Below are positions 54,836 to 62,726 of a stretch of DNA of 64,000 nucleotides, in pieces. Numbering within the stretch: the first letter of the stretch is position 1; every line of letters begins with the position of its first letter. The DNA comes from Kaistia granuli DSM 23481 (GTDB lineage: Bacteria; Pseudomonadota; Alphaproteobacteria; Rhizobiales; Kaistiaceae): assembly GCF_000380505.1 (NCBI RefSeq), contig NZ_AQYH01000001.1:62001-126000 (forward strand), read 5' to 3'. The notes under the pieces were generated by a model. That model worked only from the letters and a program-made list of their open reading frames with translations, made no database searches and was not told where the DNA came from. The translations under genes were made by a program, and so were the position numbers.

Positions 54836-55738
54836 TTAAGCGACTCCGCCCATGGTGCGTCGCGCGGCGGCGAGCTTCCGGAAGAAATAGACGGTGAAAT
54901 AGACCGACAGCAGGATCGAGGCGTAGGACATGGCGTTGGCCATGCCCATGCGGGCGTCCTGGTAGCCGGTGCGGGCGATCAGCGTCCACAGCAGTTCGGT
55001 GCGTCCCGCCGGGCCGCCATTGGTCATGATCTTGACCATGTCATAGGCGCGCGCGACGTCGAGCGAGCGGATCGCCATGGCGATGTAGACGAAGGGCATC
55101 AGGTAGGGCAGCGTGATGTGGCGGAACACCTGCCACGGATTGCAGCCGTCGACCTTGGCCGCCTCGATCGGATCGCGCGGCATGGCCATCAGGCCCGCCA
55201 GCAGCAGGATCGCGAAGATCGGCGTCGACATCCAGACCTCTGCCATCAGGATGGCGAGGTTGGCGGTGACCGGATTGACGAGCCAGGGAATGGTGACATC
55301 CGACCAGCCGAGCGACTGGATGGCGTTGTTCACCAGGCCGACATTGTCGTTGAAGATGTACTTGAACTGGAAACCGACGAGGATCGGCGAGAACATCATC
55401 GGGAACATCATGATCGTGCGGATGACGCGCTGGCCGGCGGTCAGCTTGTCGATCAGGAGCGCGATGCAGAGGCCGAGAACCAGTTCCAGATTGAGCGCGA
55501 CCGTCAGGAAGACCAAGGTGCGGCCGAAGGCCCACCAGAAGTCGACGTCGGAAAGCAGGCGCTGGTAGTTGCGCAGGCCGACCCACTGCCAGAGCGAGTC
55601 CGGCTTGACCAGGCGATAGCCGGTGAAGCTCGTATAGAGCGAGAAGAGGAGCGGCACCGCCACCACCAGCGCGATGATGACGAAGGCCGGCATCAGGAGC
55701 AGGATCGGAGGCGAAAGCCGGCTTCGGAAGAAACGCAT
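54836..55738 (-). CDS. Sugar ABC transporter permease, MalF type
   Basis: The 300-residue permease starts MRFFRSRLSPPILLLMPAFVIIALVVAVPLLFSLYTSF, the usual CUT1 first-permease N-terminus, and has the EAA loop DPIEAAKVDGCNPWQVFRHITLPYLMP. It forms a heterodimeric channel with the next gene product. A hairpin-containing 171-base gap separates it from the binding-protein gene upstream. Confidence 0.92.
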   Translation of the reverse strand: MRFFRSRLSPPILLLMPAFVIIALVVAVPLLFSLYTSFTGYRLVKPDSLWQWVGLRNYQRLLSDVDFWWAFGRTLVFLTVALNLELVLGLCIALLIDKLTAGQRVIRTIMMFPMMFSPILVGFQFKYIFNDNVGLVNNAIQSLGWSDVTIPWLVNPVTANLAILMAEVWMSTPIFAILLLAGLMAMPRDPIEAAKVDGCNPWQVFRHITLPYLMPFVYIAMAIRSLDVARAYDMVKIMTNGGPAGRTELLWTLIARTGYQDARMGMANAMSYASILLSVYFTVYFFRKLAAARRTMGGVA

Positions 55739-55858
55739 GAAGGGATTCCGTGAGCCGTTGATTGGCTGGGACAGCGAGGGCTATCCGTCTCCCCTCCCGA
55801 TGGCGGAAGAGGGCTGGGCGAGGGCATCCGGCATCGATGGCGCGAGACCCTCACCCGA

Positions 55859-55882
55859 TCCTCACCCGCGAACGGGTGAGGA
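55859..55882 (-). promoter_or_regulatory. Hairpin between CUT1 binding-protein gene and first permease gene
   Basis: Perfect 10-bp arms TCCTCACCCG (55859-55868) and CGGGTGAGGA (55873-55882) with a CGAA tetraloop, 27 bases after the binding-protein stop on the minus strand. No U-tract follows. A second partial copy of the CTCACCCG arm is present at 55849-55857. Confidence 0.7.
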
Positions 55883-55909
55883 CATTGCTTGTCGCGGGAG
55901 GCGCGGGTC

Positions 55910-57247
55910 CTACTGGAGGACGCCGGCGTCCTCCATGATCTGCGTCGCCTTCTTGGCGGCGGTGTCGAGGGCTTCCTTCGCCGTCTTCTGGCCGACGATG
56001 GCGGCCTGCAGCTCGGGCCAGATCACGTTCGACACTTCGATCCACTGCGGAACGAGCGGCGGCGTGCGGGCGTCGGCGAGCGACTGGCCCCAGACCGCGA
56101 ACATCTCGGCCATGTACGGCGTGTCGCTCTTCTTGAATTCCTCGACGACGTCGGTGAAGGCCTTGGTGCGGGTCGGCAGATTGCCGGCGCGGGCTTCCAT
56201 CATGGCGGAGTCGTAGTCGGTCAGGAAGTTGACGAGGCTGGCGGCGGCCTCCTTGTTGTCACAGGCTTCGGTGACGGAGAAGGAGTGGGAGCCGGACCAG
56301 CCGCCGCGCTTGCCGGCGGTGCCGAGCGGCGACAGGGCGAAACCGACCTTGCCGGCGACCTTGGACTTGGCCGGGTCGTTGTAGAAAGCTGCGAAGCCCG
56401 GCCAGTCGAGGTCGACCGCCAGCGTGCCGGCGGCAAACGCCTGGCCGATGTCGTCCCAGGTATAGTTCACCGTGCCGGCCGGAACGGCCTTGGCGTTGTA
56501 GATGTCGATGAACCACTGCAGGGCGTCGATGCCGGCCTGCGAGTTGAAGATCGGGTTCCAGTTCTCGTCGAACATGTCGCCGCCATTGGCGCGCACGATT
56601 TCCATGAACCGGCCGGTCATGCCCTCGTCCTTGCCGGCAAAAGCGGTGCCGTACAGGTTCGGCGGGCTGGCGAAGAAGATGACCTGCTGCTTCAGCTCGT
56701 CATAGGTGGTCGGCGGAGCGAGCTCGGTGCCGAACTTCTCCTTGTACTTCGCCTTGTTGTCGGCGTTCTCGTACAGGTCCTTGAGGTAGTACAGGTTCGA
56801 CACGTCGGTGACGCGCGGCAGCTGCACGAGACGGCCGTCGACCATCGAGGCGGCGAGCGTGCCGGGGACGAATTCGTCCAGCGTCGCCTGAGGGATCAGC
56901 GTCTTCAGGTCGACATAAAGGTCGCCGTATTGCGGCGCGAAGCTGGTGTGGTTGGAGCCGACGCACCAGGTGATCGTGCCGGACGCGATGTCCTGCTTGA
57001 TCTCGCGGTCTAGCTCGAAATGGTTCTTGGACGAGACGATCTCGACCTTGGCGCCCGTCGCCTTCTCCCATTCGGGAATGCGCGTGTAGAGCTTCTCGTA
57101 CTGGGTGCCGCCGACGAGCTTCACCTTCAGGGTGTAGCCGGGGAACGAACCCCAGTTGGCAGCGTCTTCAGCCGAGGCGACAGCGGTCAGCGCGCCAAGG
57201 GCCGCGCACGAAAAAAGAGCGGCCTGGATGCCGCGCACAAAATTCAT
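55910..57247 (-). CDS. Sugar ABC transporter periplasmic binding protein (CUT1, SBP family 1)
   Basis: The 445-residue protein has signal peptide MNFVRGIQAALFSCAALGALTAVASA. The mature chain has the maltose-binding-type fold (YTLKVKLVGGTQYEKLYTRIPEWEKATGAKVEIV; later VDLDWPGFAAFYNDP..GKVGFALSPLGTAGKRGGWSGSHSFSV). It binds the sugar whose oxidation the neighbouring enzymes should carry out. First gene of the minus-strand operon; a dyad lies 93 bases before its start. ATG 57247 gives the signal peptide; the longer frame to 57358 covers the operator. Confidence 0.92.
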   Translation of the reverse strand: MNFVRGIQAALFSCAALGALTAVASAEDAANWGSFPGYTLKVKLVGGTQYEKLYTRIPEWEKATGAKVEIVSSKNHFELDREIKQDIASGTITWCVGSNHTSFAPQYGDLYVDLKTLIPQATLDEFVPGTLAASMVDGRLVQLPRVTDVSNLYYLKDLYENADNKAKYKEKFGTELAPPTTYDELKQQVIFFASPPNLYGTAFAGKDEGMTGRFMEIVRANGGDMFDENWNPIFNSQAGIDALQWFIDIYNAKAVPAGTVNYTWDDIGQAFAAGTLAVDLDWPGFAAFYNDPAKSKVAGKVGFALSPLGTAGKRGGWSGSHSFSVTEACDNKEAAASLVNFLTDYDSAMMEARAGNLPTRTKAFTDVVEEFKKSDTPYMAEMFAVWGQSLADARTPPLVPQWIEVSNVIWPELQAAIVGQKTAKEALDTAAKKATQIMEDAGVLQ

Positions 57248-57339
57248 GTGTCTGATTCCTCCCAGAGAGCGCCCGAACCGCACTGATTCAAGGACGCCAC
57301 ATTCTCCACCACTGAATGGAGTATTCGTATATAAGCTAA

Positions 57340-57359
57340 ATTGACTGGATCGAGTCAAT
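57340..57359. promoter_or_regulatory. Dyad in the importer/IclR divergent region (candidate IclR operator)
   Basis: ATTGACT (57340-57346) and AGTCAAT (57353-57359) form a perfect 7-bp inverted repeat with a 6-base centre, in the 157-base gap between the divergent binding-protein and IclR genes. The left and right arms both contain TTGACT on one strand, so the site overlaps a possible -35 for the minus-strand operon (TTATAT follows 18 bases on). Confidence 0.5.
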
Positions 57360-57404
57360 GTCTAACTTGTCACAGCCCGGAGGTGGGCCGGGGGGAGCCA
57401 CTGC

Positions 57405-58187
57405 ATGACTGATGACGCCAATGACCGGTACCGGGCGCCCGCCCTCGACAAGGGGCTGGACATTCTCGAGCTGCTCGCCGCCACCGACGAGAGCATGACC
57501 CAGGCGGAGATCGCCAAGGCGCTCAATCGTTCGCCGAACGAGATTTACCGCATGCTCGACCGTCTGGTACGGCGCAGCTATGTCGCCCGCGTGCATGGCG
57601 ATCGCTATGAGCTGACGCTCCGGCTGTTCGCGCTGGCGCATCAACATGCCCCCGTCCGCCGGCTCGTCAGCCAGGCGCTGCCGGTGATGCGGCAGTTCTC
57701 GCGCGATTCGGAGCAGGCCTGCCATCTCGCCGTCTACGACCGCGGCCGGATCGTCGTCGTCGCCCAGATGGATGCGCCAAGTTATTGGAGTTATTCGATT
57801 CGTGTCGGCGCGCGGGTCAGTCTGTACAACACTGGTTCGGGCCATGTGCTGCTCGCCTTCGCGACGCCGGAAGAGCGCGTGATGATGGAGGCCGAACGCG
57901 AGGAGCAAGACGAGGACAAGTCGCGTCCCGACAATCTCGACGAGCGCCTCATCCAGATCCGTCGGCGTGGCTATGAATCGACGCCGAGCGCGCAGTCGCA
58001 ATCGGTCTACAATCTGTCGGTGCCGGTGCTGGGCGCCAACGATACGGCGCTGGCCGCGTTGACCTGTCCGTTCCTGCCCCGGATCGACCGGCCGAACGTC
58101 CCCGATCTGCAGGAGGCGCTGGCGATCCTGATCGCCGCCAGCCGCGACCTGTCGCATGTCGTGGGGCGCGGCGGCGCCGAGGATTGA
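57405..58187 (+). CDS. IclR family regulator
   Basis: The 260-residue regulator has an N-terminal winged helix (about 12-70: ALDKGLDILELLAATDESMTQAEIAKALNRSPNEIYRMLDRLVRRSYV) and a C-terminal IclR effector domain (SYSIRVGARVSLYNTGSGHVLLAFAT, LSVPVLGANDTALAALTCPFLP). It is centrally placed, divergent from the importer operon and upstream of the lactonase-type gene, so control of both arms of the catabolic island is likely. The effector is probably the sugar or one of its acids. GGGGGAG lies 9 bases before ATG. Confidence 0.92.
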   Translation: MTDDANDRYRAPALDKGLDILELLAATDESMTQAEIAKALNRSPNEIYRMLDRLVRRSYVARVHGDRYELTLRLFALAHQHAPVRRLVSQALPVMRQFSRDSEQACHLAVYDRGRIVVVAQMDAPSYWSYSIRVGARVSLYNTGSGHVLLAFATPEERVMMEAEREEQDEDKSRPDNLDERLIQIRRRGYESTPSAQSQSVYNLSVPVLGANDTALAALTCPFLPRIDRPNVPDLQEALAILIAASRDLSHVVGRGGAED

Positions 58188-58294
58188 GCGACCAGGCGAG
58201 GCAAGTCGACGCTTGCCAGTCCCCGTACACTGTGAATGATGCGCTCGCATATGAATGAGCCGGACGGCGATCCGGTCCGAGGGAGAGAGATGCC

Positions 58295-59125
58295 ATGCGG
58301 ATGATCGATACCCACTTGCACCTGGTCTATCAGGAGCGGTTCTCCTATCCATGGCTCGGCGGCGCACCGGCGCTCAACCGCAATTTCACCCTCGATGACT
58401 ACCTTCCGCAGGCGAGGGCCGCCGGCATCACCGACATGATCCACATGGAGGTCGATGTCGCCGAGAAGGATATCGAGGCCGAGACCGAATTCGTCACTGG
58501 CCTCGGCCGGGGCGTCATCGGCGCCATCGCCGCCTGCCGGCCGGAGAGCGCCGAGTTTGCCGGCCAGCTCGAGCGTCTCGCCGCCAACCCGAAGGTGAAG
58601 GGCCTGCGCCGCATCCTGCACCAGTCGTCGGACGAGCTCGGCCAGCGGCCGATCTTCGCCGAGAACATCAAGCGGCTCGCGGCGCACAAGCTGAATTTCG
58701 ACTTCTGCGTGCTGCCGCACCAGATCCCTATCGCCCTTGCGATCGCCAAGGCGGCGCCGGACGTGCAGTTCGTGGTCGACCATTGCGGCGTGCCGAACGT
58801 CAAGGACAAGGCCTTCGAGCCCTGGCGCGCCAACATGTCGGCGATCGCCGAATTGCCGAACGTCGCCGCCAAGGTGTCGGGCGTCATCGCCTATGGCGAT
58901 CCCGTCAACTGGACGGTCGACGATCTCCGCCCCTTCGTCGAGCACACGATCGGCGCCTTCGGCTGGGACCGCGTCGTCTGGGGCTCGGACTGGCCGGTCT
59001 GCACGCTGACGGCCGATCTCGGCCGCTGGGTCGCGGCGACGCACGAGATCATCCGGGGTGCCAGCGACGACGAGAAGGCGAAGCTGCTGCACCGCAACGC
59101 CGAGCGGATCTACCGGCTGGATTGA
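58295..59125 (+). CDS. Amidohydrolase 2 family sugar lactonase (COG3618, L-fuconolactonase-like)
   Basis: The 276-residue TIM-barrel hydrolase has N-terminal metal motif DTHLHL, and C-terminal VVWGSDWPVC with the metal-binding Asp. COG3618 members include L-fucono-1,5-lactonase, L-rhamnonolactonase and L-galactono-lactonase. Next to a RhaM-type mutarotase, acid sugar dehydratase and SDR, hydrolysis of a sugar lactone is the best reading. No signal peptide. The gap before it holds a 6-bp dyad (58200-58217) and CATATGAATG at 58248. Confidence 0.85.
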   Translation: MRMIDTHLHLVYQERFSYPWLGGAPALNRNFTLDDYLPQARAAGITDMIHMEVDVAEKDIEAETEFVTGLGRGVIGAIAACRPESAEFAGQLERLAANPKVKGLRRILHQSSDELGQRPIFAENIKRLAAHKLNFDFCVLPHQIPIALAIAKAAPDVQFVVDHCGVPNVKDKAFEPWRANMSAIAELPNVAAKVSGVIAYGDPVNWTVDDLRPFVEHTIGAFGWDRVVWGSDWPVCTLTADLGRWVAATHEIIRGASDDEKAKLLHRNAERIYRLD

Positions 59126-59140
59126 TTTCCAGTACTGGGT

Positions 59141-59228
59141 CGTCATCCCGGGCGAAGCGGACACCCGGGATCCATGCAGCCGCTTGCCGCCGGATGCTGA
59201 ACGGATCCCCACCTTCGTTGGGATGACG
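59141..59228. repeat. Palindromic intergenic repeat, copy 2
   Basis: An 88-base element with perfect 9-bp inverted ends CGTCATCCC (59141-59149) and GGGATGACG (59220-59228), and inner CCCGGG segments as in the copy at 50800. It fills the gap between lactonase and mutarotase genes and so lies within a probable operon, where it could affect mRNA stability. Confidence 0.65.
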
Positions 59229-59279
59229 GCAAGAAAACCGCGGCAAGAGCCTTACAGAAATCGAACGGGAGCAAATGTC

Positions 59280-59609
59280 ATGCAGCGCATGGGATCGGTC
59301 ATCGGGCTGAAGCCGGCCGACATCGCCGAATACAAGCGCCTGCACGCGGCCGTCTGGCCCGGCGTGCTGGCCAAGATCGCCGACTGCAACATTCGGAACT
59401 ACTCGATCTTCCTGAAGGAGCCGGAAAACCTCCTCTTCGCCTATTTCGAATATCACGGCACCGATTTCGCCGCCGACAGCGCCAAGATGGCGGCGGATCC
59501 GACGACGCAGGACTGGTGGAAGGTCTGCGGGCCGATGCAGGAGCCGCTGGAAAGCCGCAAGGAAGGCGAGTGGTGGGCCGAGATGGAAGAAGTCTTCCAC
59601 ACCGACTGA
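59280..59609 (+). CDS. L-rhamnose/L-fucose mutarotase family protein (COG3254)
   Basis: This 109-residue dimeric alpha/beta-barrel protein is recognisable from MGSVIGLKPADIAEYKRLHAAVWPGVLAKIADCNIRNYSIFL and the conserved DPTTQDWWKVCGPMQEPL. Such proteins interconvert the anomers of 6-deoxy-L-sugars, feeding the correct one to a dehydrogenase. This supports an L-fucose or L-rhamnose-like substrate for the island. ATG 59280 has GGGAG upstream; the longer frame begins inside the repeat. Confidence 0.9.
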   Translation: MQRMGSVIGLKPADIAEYKRLHAAVWPGVLAKIADCNIRNYSIFLKEPENLLFAYFEYHGTDFAADSAKMAADPTTQDWWKVCGPMQEPLESRKEGEWWAEMEEVFHTD

Positions 59610-59640
59610 GGCTGCGCCGTCACGTTCCATCCGCACAAAA

Positions 59641-59660
59641 GTCCGGGGCACGCCCCGGAC
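59641..59660 (+). promoter_or_regulatory. Hairpin between mutarotase and Gfo/Idh/MocA genes
   Basis: GTCCGGGGC (59641-59649) and GCCCCGGAC (59652-59660) pair fully around a 2-base centre. It lies 21 bases before the next start, within 71 bases of spacer. No U-tract follows, so it is likely an intra-operon processing or stability element. Confidence 0.55.
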
Positions 59661-59680
59661 CGATCCAACCGAGGTTCTGC

Positions 59681-60760
59681 ATGACGTCCTTCGATCCCGC
59701 ATCGCTTGCCCAGGCCTGGCCGCTTCCGACGGCGCCGCGCCCGATCGTCATCATCGGCGCCGGCGGCATCGTCAATGACGCCCATCTGCCGGCCTATGCG
59801 CTGGCCGGTTTCCCGGTCGCCGGCATCTTCGATCGCTACGTCGGACGCGCCAAGGCGCTGGCCGAGCAGTGGAGCGTGCCGTTCTTCCGCACGCTCGACG
59901 AGGCGGTGGCGGTGCGGGACGGCGTGTTCGACCTGGCGACACCGCCCGTGGCACATCTCGAAATCCTGCGCCGCCTGCCCAAGGGCGCGACGGTGCTGAT
60001 CCAGAAGCCGATGGGGCGCGACCTCGACGAGGCGACCACGATCCTGAAGCTCTGCCGCGAGCGCCAGTTCACGGCGGCCGTCAATTTCCAGCTCCGCTTC
60101 TCGCCGATGATGCTGGCCGTTCGCGACGCCCTGGAACGGGGACTGCTCGGTCGGCTGGTCGATGTCGAGATGCACCTGAACCTCGTCACGCCCTGGCATC
60201 TGTTCCCGTTCCTGAAGGGCATGGAGCGGGTCGAGATAGCCGTCCACTCGATCCACTATCTCGACCTGATCCGCGGGATGCTCGGCAACCCGACCGGCGT
60301 GCATGCCCGCACGCTCGGTCATCCGGGCAACGAGCTGGCGCAGACCCGCACCACGGCGATGCTCGATTTCGCGCCCGATGTCCGCTGCACGCTGTCGATC
60401 AACCACGACCATGATTTCGGCCGCCGGTTCCAGGACGCGACGTTCCGCTTCGAGGGCGATCAGGGCGCGGCGTCGGTCAAGCTCGGCCTGCTCCTGAACT
60501 ATCCGGCGGGGGAGCCGGACGAGCTCTGGATCACCGCGGGCCGCGGGGCGGACGCCGAATGGCAACAGGTGCCGCTCGCCGGCGGCTGGTTCCCGCACGC
60601 TTTCGCCGGCGTGATGTCAAACCTGCAGCGCGTGGCGGCCGGCGAGGACGCTACCCTCGTCACCGCGGTCGAGGACGCCTGGCATACGATGGCGCTGGTC
60701 GAGGCGGCGTTCCGATCCGCCGCCGCACCGGCGACGCTGGTGCCGCAGCTGCCCGAATAG
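59681..60760 (+). CDS. Gfo/Idh/MocA family oxidoreductase
   Basis: The 359-residue protein has the N-terminal Rossmann loop IVIIGAGGIVNDAHLPAYALAGF and the family's KPMGRDLDEA (the EKP-type motif, here QKP: VLIQKPMGRDL), in which the catalytic Lys is kept and the usual Glu is Gln. It probably oxidises a sugar or sugar acid with NAD(P), which fits as the sugar dehydrogenase step before the lactonase. The C-terminal half is the alpha/beta substrate domain (VEIAVHSIHYLDLIRGML). Substrate unproven. Confidence 0.85.
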   Translation: MTSFDPASLAQAWPLPTAPRPIVIIGAGGIVNDAHLPAYALAGFPVAGIFDRYVGRAKALAEQWSVPFFRTLDEAVAVRDGVFDLATPPVAHLEILRRLPKGATVLIQKPMGRDLDEATTILKLCRERQFTAAVNFQLRFSPMMLAVRDALERGLLGRLVDVEMHLNLVTPWHLFPFLKGMERVEIAVHSIHYLDLIRGMLGNPTGVHARTLGHPGNELAQTRTTAMLDFAPDVRCTLSINHDHDFGRRFQDATFRFEGDQGAASVKLGLLLNYPAGEPDELWITAGRGADAEWQQVPLAGGWFPHAFAGVMSNLQRVAAGEDATLVTAVEDAWHTMALVEAAFRSAAAPATLVPQLPE

Positions 60761-60770
60761 GCGGCCTGAT

Positions 60771-60810
60771 CAAATCAATCAATGCGTCTGGCAGATCGAA
60801 ACTTGATTTG
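60771..60810. promoter_or_regulatory. Inverted repeat between the oxidoreductase and MaoC-like genes
   Basis: CAAATCAA (60771-60778) and TTGATTTG (60803-60810) form a perfect 8-bp dyad with 24 bases between. The 101-base gap is clearly AT-richer than its surroundings, and ATATGAATG (60831-60839) also occurs upstream of the lactonase gene (58249-58257). It may contain a promoter and operator for the CoA-enzyme genes. Confidence 0.4.
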
Positions 60811-60861
60811 TGGATGAGCGAATGATTGATATATGAATGCTGTATTGAGGGAGGATGAGCC

Positions 60862-61422
60862 ATGGCAGCCCAGACATTTGCGCCGACCGTCGGTGTGGAA
60901 TCGACGCATCCGAAGGACATGCCCAAGGATCATGCCGACCTGCCGGTCTGGAACGCCGAGAACTGGCTCTATGAGGATTGGCCGGTCGGCCAGAAGATCC
61001 GCTCGCTCCGCCGCACCATCGGCGAGGGTGAATCCCACCTCTTCAACACCCTCGTCACCGACATCCATCCCTATGTGCAGGACCAGATGTTCGCCGAGAG
61101 CGAGGGTGTGTTCGGCCGCCGGCTGGTGGCGGGCGCCTTCGTCTTCTCGGCCGGCCTCGGCCTGGTCGCGACCAACTGCGTCAACGCCTTTTCCTATGGC
61201 TATGACAAGCTGCGCTTCATCAAGCCGGTCTTCATCGGCGACACCATCTACACGGTCCGCACCAATCTGGATAAGCGGCCGAAATACGAGAAGATGGGCC
61301 TGATCCGCGCCTCCTACGAAGTCTACAAGGGCGAGGGCGAGCTGGTGCTCTATTGCGAGCATCTGCAGACCGTCGCCTACCGCGATCCCGCCGCCTTTGC
61401 CGGTCTGGTCGAGAAGAAATAG
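60862..61422 (+). CDS. MaoC-like hot-dog protein with altered active site
   Basis: A 186-residue paralogue of the hydratase encoded at 50298: [19 protein letters not shown] matches it closely, and the two align without gaps over the active site. Here the G-D-x3-H-H motif reads TDIHPYV, so D67 is kept but the catalytic His is replaced by V72. The alignment also shows G to T. Either the reaction differs or the protein is a non-catalytic partner of the CoA-transferase. It precedes that gene by 7 bases. A 40-residue N-terminal extension is absent in the paralogue. Confidence 0.8.
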   Translation: MAAQTFAPTVGVESTHPKDMPKDHADLPVWNAENWLYEDWPVGQKIRSLRRTIGEGESHLFNTLVTDIHPYVQDQMFAESEGVFGRRLVAGAFVFSAGLGLVATNCVNAFSYGYDKLRFIKPVFIGDTIYTVRTNLDKRPKYEKMGLIRASYEVYKGEGELVLYCEHLQTVAYRDPAAFAGLVEKK

Positions 61423-61429
61423 GTCCAGT

Positions 61430-62587
61430 ATGTCCCAGTCCGATTTGCCGCTCGACGGCCTGCTCGTCGTCGATCTCAGCCAGTTCCTGTCCGGCCCCTA
61501 TTGCGCGCTGCGGCTGCGCGATCTCGGTGCGCGCGTCATCAAGATTGAGCGCCCGGATGGTGGTGATCTCTGCCGCCGCCTCTATCTGACCGACACCGAG
61601 ATCGGCGGGGATTCGACGCTCTTCCATGCGATCAATCGCAACAAGGAGAGCTTTGCCGTCGACATGAAGAACCCGGCCGAGCTGGAGAGCCTGAAGACGC
61701 TGCTCGCCAAGGCCGACGTCGTCATGCAGAACTTCCGCCCCGGCGTCATCGACCGCCTCGGCCTTGGCTACGAGACGGTGAAGGCGATCAATCCGGACAT
61801 CGTCTACGGCTCGATCACCGGCTATGGCGACGAGGGGCCGTGGGTGACGCGGCCGGGCCAGGATCTGCTGGCGCAGGCGCGCTCCGGCGTGACCTGGTTG
61901 AACGGCGACGAGGGCCAGGGTCCGGTGCCGTTCGGTCTCGCCATCGCCGACATGCTGGCGGGCGCAGCCCTCTGCCAGGGCATCCTCGCGGCGCTGGTCC
62001 GGCGCGGCATTTCGGGCAAGGGTTCGCATGTCGAGACCAGCCTGATGGAGGCGCTGGTCGACTTCCAGTTCGAGGTGCTGACGACGCACCTGAACGATGG
62101 CGGCCGCAAGCCGACGCGCGCCAGCTTCCGCAGCGCGCATGCCTATCTCTCGGCGCCCTACGGCATCTATCCGACGCAGGACGGCTTCCTCGCCGTCGCC
62201 ATGATGCCGGTGCCGAAGCTCGGCGACCTGCTCAGCATGCCGGAGCTCGAACCCTATCGCGATCAGCCGAAGAGCTGGTTCTCGGAGCGTGACGCGATCA
62301 AGCGCCTGATCGCCGCCAAGCTCGCCACCGAGACGACGGACCACTGGCTGTCGATCCTCGAGCCGGCCGATATCTGGTGCGCCAAGGTGCTGGAATGGCC
62401 GGAGCTCCTGAAGAGCGAGGGCTTCACCGCGCTCGACATGCTGCAGACGGTCGAGCGGGCCGACAATGTCCGCGTCGTCACCACGCGGTCGCCGATCCGC
62501 GTCGACGGCAAGCGGCCGCCCAACTCGGTCGCCGCGCCGCGCATCGGCGAGCACACCGACGCGATCCGGGCCGAGTTCGGCCTCTAG
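61430..62587 (+). CDS. CaiB/BaiF-family CoA-transferase
   Basis: The 385-residue class III CoA-transferase starts PLDGLLVVDLSQFLSGPYCALRLRDLGARVIKIERP, the family's nucleotide/CoA-binding opening. The catalytic Asp is D174 (FGLAIADMLAGAAL). It would move CoA between carboxylic acids, such as succinate and an itaconate/mesaconate-like acid. With a MaoC-like gene immediately before, the pair recalls CoA-activating plus hydrating enzymes of C5 dicarboxylate routes, although a lyase is not seen here. ATG 61430. Confidence 0.9.
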   Translation: MSQSDLPLDGLLVVDLSQFLSGPYCALRLRDLGARVIKIERPDGGDLCRRLYLTDTEIGGDSTLFHAINRNKESFAVDMKNPAELESLKTLLAKADVVMQNFRPGVIDRLGLGYETVKAINPDIVYGSITGYGDEGPWVTRPGQDLLAQARSGVTWLNGDEGQGPVPFGLAIADMLAGAALCQGILAALVRRGISGKGSHVETSLMEALVDFQFEVLTTHLNDGGRKPTRASFRSAHAYLSAPYGIYPTQDGFLAVAMMPVPKLGDLLSMPELEPYRDQPKSWFSERDAIKRLIAAKLATETTDHWLSILEPADIWCAKVLEWPELLKSEGFTALDMLQTVERADNVRVVTTRSPIRVDGKRPPNSVAAPRIGEHTDAIRAEFGL

Positions 62588-62642
62588 CACCCGCGCTTTC
62601 GCCCCGCCTCCCGGACGGAGAGGCGAGGGCGGCGCGGGGGTG
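62588..62642 (+). promoter_or_regulatory. Imperfect long hairpin after the CoA-transferase gene
   Basis: The segments 62588-62610 and 62619-62642 are imperfectly complementary over about 20 bases with small bulges and a short loop (CCGGACGGA). It begins right after the CaiB stop, with no T-run. Possible partial transcription end before the next gene. Confidence 0.4.
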
Positions 62643-62726
62643 GCCGCTCCACCGGCCGAGATGTTCATTGCCAGCCAGGATCCGCGCAACGAAGCGGGCG
62701 ATCCTGTCCGAGGGGGAAGAAAGACA

